Source of the DNA: Holothuria scabra
Lineage: Eukaryota > Echinodermata > Holothuroidea > Aspidochirotida > Holothuriidae
Length of the DNA: 64,000 bases
Assembly: GCA_037179385.1 (NCBI GenBank)
Contig: CM074185.1
Coordinates: 5,885,371-5,949,370, forward strand
Direction of reading: 5' to 3'
The position numbers and the translations under genes were made by a program. Shown one piece after another: positions 57,818-64,000 of this stretch (its first letter is position 1; each line of letters opens with the position of its first letter). The notes below the pieces were generated by a model. That model had not been told where the DNA came from. It did no database searches and worked only from the letters and a program-made list of their open reading frames with translations.

Positions 57818-60817
57818 CAGGGGTGGCGCCAGGATTTGCCCGACAGGGGGGCCAAGCTCCCCGACAGGGGGGCCAAGCTCCCCGACAGGGGACCAGAATT
57901 TCAAGGCCCCGACAAAGGTGATGTTATGTCCCGGTGGGACGTGACTTGGTAGAATTTGAGGCGCGCGTATCGCGCCGAAATTTTGGACCTTCTTTTCAAC
58001 AGATACTTAAAAATCTGGAGTTTTTTTTAAAGAAATTTGGCGTTTGTTAGTGCCATGAAAAATTTGGGTCTCTATTGGAGAATCTGTCCTTCATATGGCA
58101 AAAATAAAAAACGTTATATAGGCGACAGCTGAAATTCTTTTGAGGTTACGCGTTAAATCGAGACGAGACTACAAGTTTGCCCGGAAAGTTTTCCCCGTTT
58201 TGAACGAAGATTTGAAACGTAAGGGCTTATCAAATTGGAGAAATTTTGAATTAAATGAAAGAAAATTTGTTTTTTTATGGTAAGGTTATAACGAATATTT
58301 GGCTTTTTTTAAGTTATATGCCTTTCAAGAGCAAAATTAGGCAGTATGCTGGGTGATTAACAGAGTTGGCTTTGGTCGTTTATTGTATGGAGTATCCATC
58401 GCAAATGCCAAATTTTGTCACTTTTAACAATATGAAGCTTATATTGGGGGAACGAAGATTTGAAAGGGGGGCCAAGCTCCCCGACAGGGGGCCAGAATTT
58501 CAAGGCCCCGACAAAGGTGATGTTATGTCCCGTTGGGACGTGACTTGGTAGAATTTGAGGCGCGCGTATCGCGCCGAAATTTTGGACCTTCTTTTCAACA
58601 GATACTGTACTTAAAAATCTGGAGTTTTTTAAAGAAATTTGGCTTTTGTTAGTGCCATGAAAAATTTGGGTCTCTATTGGAGAATCTGTCCTTCATATGG
58701 CAAAAATAAAAAACGTTATATAGGCGACAGCTGAAATTCTTTTGAGGTTACGCGTTAAATCGAGACGAGACTACAAGTTTGCCCGGAAAGTTTTCCCCGT
58801 TTTGAACGAAGATTTGAAACGTAAGGCCTTATCAAATTGGAGAAATTTTGAATTAAATGAAAGAAAATTTGTTTTTTTTTGGTAAGGTTATAACGAATAT
58901 TTGGCTTTTTTTTTAAGTTATATGCCTTTCAAGAGCAAAATTAGGCAGTATGCTGGGTGATTAACAGAGTTGGCTTTGGTCGTTTATTGTATGGAGTATC
59001 CATCGCAAATGGCAAATTTTTTCACTTTTAACAATATGAAGCTTATATTGGGGGAAAAAATTGTAAAGCTTATGACAGTTTGGGCGTTTAATAGAAGAAT
59101 CTTTCCTTCTTATGGGAAAAAATCAAATTGGGGGTGATCTGTAGTTTTGTTGGGGTTACTGAATATCATCATGCAGATTCAGATCCTCAGACCATATTGG
59201 AACATTCTCCCGAGGAAAAAGTTTGGCTTCGCATATATTCGAGGTTTCAATTTCATGTTATTGTCATAGGCGTACGGGAGCGTTTCAGTTTGGGAGGGAG
59301 CAGAATTGTTTTTTGTCCGAAAAGTGTAATCCCCGAAAGACCATCTAAGTCGAGCGCACAGAAATTTTTGAAAAATTGAGAACTCCCAGGCAGTAGGAAA
59401 TGACATTTCCGTGTTCGAAACTAGAACTAAAGAAGTCAGCTTTCGCGCTTTCTTTCGCAATAAAATTTTCACTTCATAATACTGCCCCAAAACGAAGAAT
59501 AATTTACAAGCATGCTTTGTTCTGTTAAGTAATCTGTTCGACCAAAATACTATCTATGCGGCGTGCCACCATCAGTTGGCGCGGAGCGTACAGAAAATTG
59601 TTAAAATATCTAACCCCTCAAATAGCCGGAATGGCATTTCCCAGACCTGTAACTAGAAATGAAGCAGTCCTTATTTTGAGCTTTCCTTTGAAATGAAAGT
59701 TTCACTTCAAAAGAAAAACCCAAATTGCTAAATGATCAGAAAAGTATCAGATAAAAGTTACTGCAACAAGTAAATGTAATGGTCTTGTCTCTTTTCGGGG
59801 GGAGGGGGACTATGCAACGGAATTACTATAATTGCAAGGTTCACAAAATAAATGAAATTTTTTACGTGACTGCCCGAATTTCAGACTAAAAATGGTTTTA
59901 AGTTCCAACGTATTTGAAAATATGTCACGTTACAAGGTACCTTCAAATAAATTTTTCAGTCAGACTTATGGGGAGACATTCTCACACTACTGTTTATCAG
60001 TAAGTGTAACTAAAAACGGGCTGGTCGATTTTCATTACCGCTGCTAGAATTCGGCTGTCGGGGCAGGCCAGAAGGCACACCATCGGGCACTGCATGCACA
60101 TGATCAACCTCTTGTCTGTTTTTGTCAAGAAAATTCGGAATTGTGAGTTTCCTTGAAGAATATGGTCTTCTAGTGAGCAAAATCAAGAAGAACTTTCGGG
60201 TGACTGAAGTTTATCAGACCCGCATCTTTAATCAGTTTACCGTGGTCATAAAGATGAAGGCTCCTGGACGAAATCGGGTTTTCTCAACAACAGGGGAAAG
60301 GCCGGCAGCCTTCCCCGACGGGGGCATGACCTTGCGGATTGAAGATGGGATGAGGAATGGCAGAGCTAGTAAGAATTGATTAAAACAGATTCAGATAGGC
60401 ATAAAAATACCGTTACAAAAGAATAGAATAGTGCAAAAAGAAGTAAAACGGTTCATTATCATCCATCCAGTAACTTTAAGCCCTTTATGTTCATTTTTAG
60501 GCCTCCCCGAAGGAAATTGCAGTCCTTCCCCGACGGGGGAGGAGATAGGACACGGGTACATGGAATGTGGTATAACGGAGCAAAGAAGAAGTGATTGAAA
60601 ATCGATTCCGATATGTATTAAAATATCATTTCAAAACAAAAAAATATGTTCCCCAAAAATTATGACCATCCAGTGACTTCAGTCCTGGTAGGTTTTTTTC
60701 TTAATTATTATTTTTATTATTTTAGGCCTCCCCGACGAAACCGCCGACCTTCCCCGACGGGGGCCAGTGTTCCCCGACGGGAGGCCATGCCCCCCCCCCC
60801 CCCTGGCGCCACCCCTG
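57818..60817. mobile_element. Non-autonomous hAT element, 3.0 kb, with 8-bp target duplication
   Basis: Ends CAGGGGTGGCGCCAGG and CCTGGCGCCACCCCTG form perfect 16-bp inverted repeats. The target duplication ACGAGTGA is perfect (57810-57817 and 60818-60825). A unit of about 600 bp is tandemly duplicated inside. Subterminal phrases of CCCCGACAGGGGG type recur at both ends. Two copies of the roughly 100-bp module lie near 59330-59410 and 59550-59660. Frames (for example 85 codons at 60122) show no transposase motif. Confidence 0.93.
57866..59055. repeat. Tandem duplication of about 600 bp inside the 3.0-kb hAT element
   Basis: Unit 1 starts at about 57866 and unit 2 at about 58466, both with GGGGGGCCAAGCTCCCCGAC. 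They are nearly identical, differing in short T and A runs and a few bases. Each unit contains the perfect palindromic stem GGCGCG-CGTAT-CGCGCC. Confidence 0.9.
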
Positions 60818-60859
60818 ACGAGTGATTGCAGAGATTTGCCATAGGTCTCCACTTACGTC

Positions 60860-61145
60860 GAATTTTTTTGCTCGTTCAAAACTGCAAAATGTTTTCCACT
60901 GTGAACCCACCGAAGAGAAAAATGGTGTTTAACTCAAAAATTGCTAAAGTTTGGACAAGAAAAGACACTCGCCGGTTAAATTAATGCTATGTTAAGATTT
61001 TGATCAGATTTTTATGAAAGTATCCCTTGACGGAAGGGTCCCTTGATGGAATTTGCATTATTTAATCTATTTCTGCGTTCTGCAGTTTATAACACCTAGT
61101 CTGCAAAATCCCAGTCAGTCTGCAGTCTGCAAAATATTAGATCCG
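60860..61145. repeat. Right arm of the inverted repeat, with empty hAT target site
   Basis: Reverse-complement homologue of 53543-55025 without the hAT element. Near 61040 it reads GGGTCCCTTGATGGAAT, the uninterrupted form of the site occupied in the left arm. Confidence 0.85.
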
Positions 61146-62304
61146 CATAACGACGCACTTAATCTTCCGTACGAATGATATAAAGAAAATCCCCTAGATG
61201 ATGCAAAATTGGGAAATCCCCTACATTGCATCATGCAGTGTAAACGTAGAGCGAGTTCGGTACGACATAATGCATATTTCTTCCCGTTGATACAACATAA
61301 TGTGGGATAATTAGGCCTAATTCAATAATGCAATTATTAAAAAAGAAAAAGAAAGAGTCGTATGTGAACAAAGTGCAGGGCCTGTCTATTTCTAACCGAG
61401 TCAAAGATTGCAAAGCGTAAACAACTTAAAGGTAACGTAAACTGGTAAAGAATGAACTTAAAAGCAATCAAGGACAAGACCAGGCTAGGTTAATCCGTTA
61501 CAAAAAGTAAACGACTTGCCACGATTTTCCTGTCGATCTTTTTTTAAAAATTACACTGAGATCGTTGAATATAAAAGGAAGAAATAACTTACCAGATATT
61601 CAAGTGAAAGTGTCAGGAAAGAAAGCACATCGGTGGAGTAGCTTGTCTTGCTGCACTAGCTGAAAAGCTCACAACTCGACAATGGTTAATTGTATGAAAA
61701 TATTGTGTATGAAAGTATAGTGATGTTCGGTGCTGGACGCTGATAACCTGTTATTTCCACAAAGATATGAATAATGAATGAAAAGGTCACGAATATGACT
61801 ATTTACGGTTTATGATGTCACTGCGTGTCACATGTTTACATAGAGGATGTACAAAAATACGTAGGTGCTAAAAATGCTTGATCAACGAACTTCTTATCTA
61901 GGCCCTACATGGACAGAGCATACTGCAAGGTAGATTGTCGCTACAGTGCGTATAGCAAGATGACTCTCTGGTATGGTTTTTTGTGTGAAAGTTTGGTCTT
62001 GCTCAAGTAGTTTAAAACAACAGATTTTGCAAGAAAGTTGAAATATTTTCGAAATAATACAAGGTCAGATCAAAATCACTACACGTATTGCAGGAACATG
62101 ATGTTGTACCAATTCCAATTAAACTTTTGTTTAAAATAATATAGAGTCCAATCGTCAAATCATACAAATTATAGCTTCACGACGGCACTCTTGGTGCGCA
62201 TTTTATGCAACAGGCGAAGGCGACAATCTACGCATAGGACGTACGCGTCACGTGCTCCGTCCATGTATATAGGAAGTCCCTGGCAACGACAAACAGAGGG
62301 TAAA
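61146..62304. other. Non-coding stretch
   Basis: No supported gene or repeat beyond short A/T runs. Confidence 0.5.
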
Positions 62305-62697
62305 CAAGGGGTCGGCAACCTTTTGGTGCGCGGGCAAACTTGCTATTTAGTGAATAAAGGGAGGACCTAATGGTTAGTTGAAGTAGCATTGTTACGTAGT
62401 CATTTAGCGATGCAGGCCATAGAAAACTATGAAAATAGTTTTGTACGGTTGAGACAGTGTGGGTAATGGTACGGTGGTGATGTAAAGTGCATGGTTGAAA
62501 CTTACACAATTCTTTGTACGAATGGCATCCCTGCTTCAACTGTTCAGAAGTTTAGTGTGAAGATTGCTTCTACATATCTCGCGCAAGAAGTTCCTGGAGG
62601 CGAGGCGTGCACCGGAATTTGATGTTGATTGCTCTCCGCGGGCGGTAGATTCGGGCGGGCCGTACTTGGCCCGAGGGCCGTAGGTTGCCGACCCCTG
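62305..62697. mobile_element. hAT-type MITE with GGGGTCGGCAACC ends
   Basis: About 393 bp. The left end CAAGGGGTCGGCAACC and the right end GGTTGCCGACCCCTG are inverted copies, the left with one extra base. Both ends match the common hAT terminal consensus CAGGGGTCGGCAA. A clear 8-bp target duplication is not visible. Minus frames across it are incidental. Confidence 0.75.
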
Positions 62698-63102
62698 GAG
62701 TAGACGAATAACAGAATGTCTATTCTATCATTTACCAAATCACTGGAGCTCCAAGTAAGCACCAAATCGTTAATTACTGAACGTAAAAGACGTAAATGGT
62801 TTCGTTTTCAAAGCGTCCCTGAAATTCGTTTTAAGGCCGTTATTTTGTGGACTTCTAAAAAGTTTTTCAGACGTATTTTTGGACAAAGAAGACGTGTGAG
62901 CAAAGAACCAAACCAAAACTATATGAGGATATTTTTGGGTTAGAAAACGTTTTTAAAAAGTTTTATTCAGACGACGTTTTCAGCGTTAATAGCATCATTC
63001 CTTTCTGGACTTAAAAATAAAATACGTTCTTAAAACGTTTTATTAAGTGTGTTTTGGACGAATAAAGAAGCAGATCAGGTGATCAACACCTTTTTTTTGG
63101 AA
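62698..63102. other. Non-coding stretch
   Basis: Several ACGTTTT/AAAACG phrases recur at 62790-63045 but do not form a clean repeat. No gene is seen. Confidence 0.4.
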
Positions 63103-63297
63103 CTACTGCGTTTCCAGTTTAATGACGTACGGTTCTTTGTCCAATGCACAATTATACTCCTGTGTGCGACACACTACGTGCCCTCCACACGCAAATCCTA
63201 ATAATGCGTCCCATTTGCAGCAATATTTTCCATTCGTAAATGAAGTTTTCTGCTGTGGTACGCATCTTCCCTCAGTAGCATGCACCATATCCATCAT
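63103..63297 (-). CDS. Possible cysteine-rich exon, unidentified
   Basis: A 64-codon minus frame with six cysteines (GRCVPQQ, YCCKWD, GFACGG, VVCRTQ, YNCAL), a composition unusual for chance and like extracellular disulfide modules. No splice partner or signal peptide could be assigned, and no family is recognised. The frame may be fortuitous. Confidence 0.2.
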   Translation of the reverse strand: MMDMVHATEGRCVPQQKTSFTNGKYCCKWDALLGFACGGHVVCRTQEYNCALDKEPYVIKLETQ

Positions 63298-63360
63298 TTA
63301 CCATCAAGCCAGCATATCAAGGCTGGAGAAAAATTTTAAACTAAGGGAAATTAAGGGGGC

Positions 63361-63508
63361 GATGCGCACTGTTTAACAAGAAATTTCCTAACTGGCTAAC
63401 GATAGCCCTAATCCGTAACCTAATCCCTAACCCTAACAAAGAATACAATCGATACAATAAAATGGCAGCAACCAATCAAGAAACACCGTGTTAAACAGTG
63501 CGCATCTA
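63361..63508. mobile_element. MITE-like element with perfect 17-bp inverted ends
   Basis: GATGCGCACTGTTTAAC at 63361 returns as its exact reverse complement at 63492-63508, 148 bp apart end to end. The interior holds a degenerate telomere-like tract (CCTAATCC, CCCTAACCCTAAC) at about 63400-63438. No target duplication is obvious and the superfamily is unknown. Confidence 0.6.
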
Positions 63509-64000
63509 CTCGAGCCTTACTGGAAACACTCGCTGCTCATGGTAATTCTTTGTAGGAATAAATGGCTAAAAATTTAGTAAGAGTTAGAAAATTTAAGTCG
63601 TTGAAGCCCCTCCCTTTGACATATTACCTATTTCCCGGTCGCGCTTGATTTGTTATGTGTTTCATATAGCCGCTTTTCATAATGCTCCGCAAAAGCAAAG
63701 GAGTAGGGGCAACATTCAATTGCCCCGCAAGTGGAGAGAATACCACCAGCGCCGCTAGATTAACGGCGACCAAATGGTTATTAAGTTAGGCGCCTATCCT
63801 AACCAGCCACGATTATTTTCAGTCTTTAGTTTAGTGGGAACGCGTATTTTCGTCTGAAATTTCCTATTATTGGTGCGGTTGAGAAAAACTGCGAAAAAGA
63901 TCTAATAGATCAATCCACATACATGCTGCTTCCCACTCTTTGACGGGTGCACCCGGGGTGCACCCGTCAAATGTCCCAGTATGAAAGGGAACTCAGGTGA
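63509..64000. other. Non-coding stretch to the window end
   Basis: No supported gene. At 63944-63969 TTTGACGGGTGCACC and GGTGCACCCGTCAAA form a near-perfect palindrome of about 26 bp around CCGG. Confidence 0.5.

Overview
The window looks like nuclear DNA of a metazoan, most plausibly a marine deuterostome invertebrate such as an echinoderm. The taxon is my inference. The evidence is AT-rich sequence with spliceosomal GT/AG signals, a single-polyprotein Ty3 retrotransposon of the type described from sea urchins (SURL/mag-like), Tx1/L1-like and CR1-like LINE fragments, many hAT-type non-autonomous elements, and a strong excess of the word TAGGCCT. Nothing prokaryotic is seen: no operons, ribosome binding sites or CRISPR arrays.

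Layout. 1-4.9 kb: a complete, young but frame-broken Ty3 retrotransposon on the minus strand with identical LTRs and a 5-bp target duplication. 5.4-8.1 kb: a foldback element with arms of about 1.14 kb. 10.0-14.3 kb: a small plus-strand gene model whose four exons keep reading phase across three introns, with possible further exons. 15.3-22.4 kb: the most unusual region, in which three near-identical head-to-tail units of about 1.66-1.68 kb (B) lie between two direct copies of a 1,039-bp segment (A). Unit B is CpG-rich, has no convincing ORF and is packed with perfect hairpins, including two diverged copies of one multi-branched fold that keep pairing through compensatory changes. I cannot identify it.

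22.4-30.9 kb: mostly non-coding with isolated exon candidates, a broken reading frame carrying a YHRDCYRRF motif, and small hAT-like elements. 31.0-33.5 kb: a large imperfect palindrome whose two arms carry head-to-head OTU-protease-like sequences. 35.0-37.2 kb: a tandem duplication in which both units end in a strong nested hairpin. 38.8-41.0 kb: the clearest host-type gene, an uninterrupted 722-residue protein joining a von Willebrand A domain, a papain-fold cysteine protease with all catalytic residues, and a C-terminal zinc ribbon.

41.8-44.5 kb: a hAT-like element holding a CR1-like LINE 3' end. 46.6-47.3 and 49.5-50.8 kb: minisatellites, the second with a 60-bp unit containing a stem-loop. 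53.5-61.1 kb: a nested transposon zone with an inverted repeat, a hAT element in its left arm (the right arm preserves the empty target site), a Tx1-like LINE fragment and a 3.0-kb hAT element with a perfect 8-bp target duplication. 62.3-63.5 kb: small MITE-like elements.

The repeats mostly report on each other's history. The only well-supported long host coding region is the vWA-protease gene; the spliced gene near 10-14 kb is probable but unidentified.
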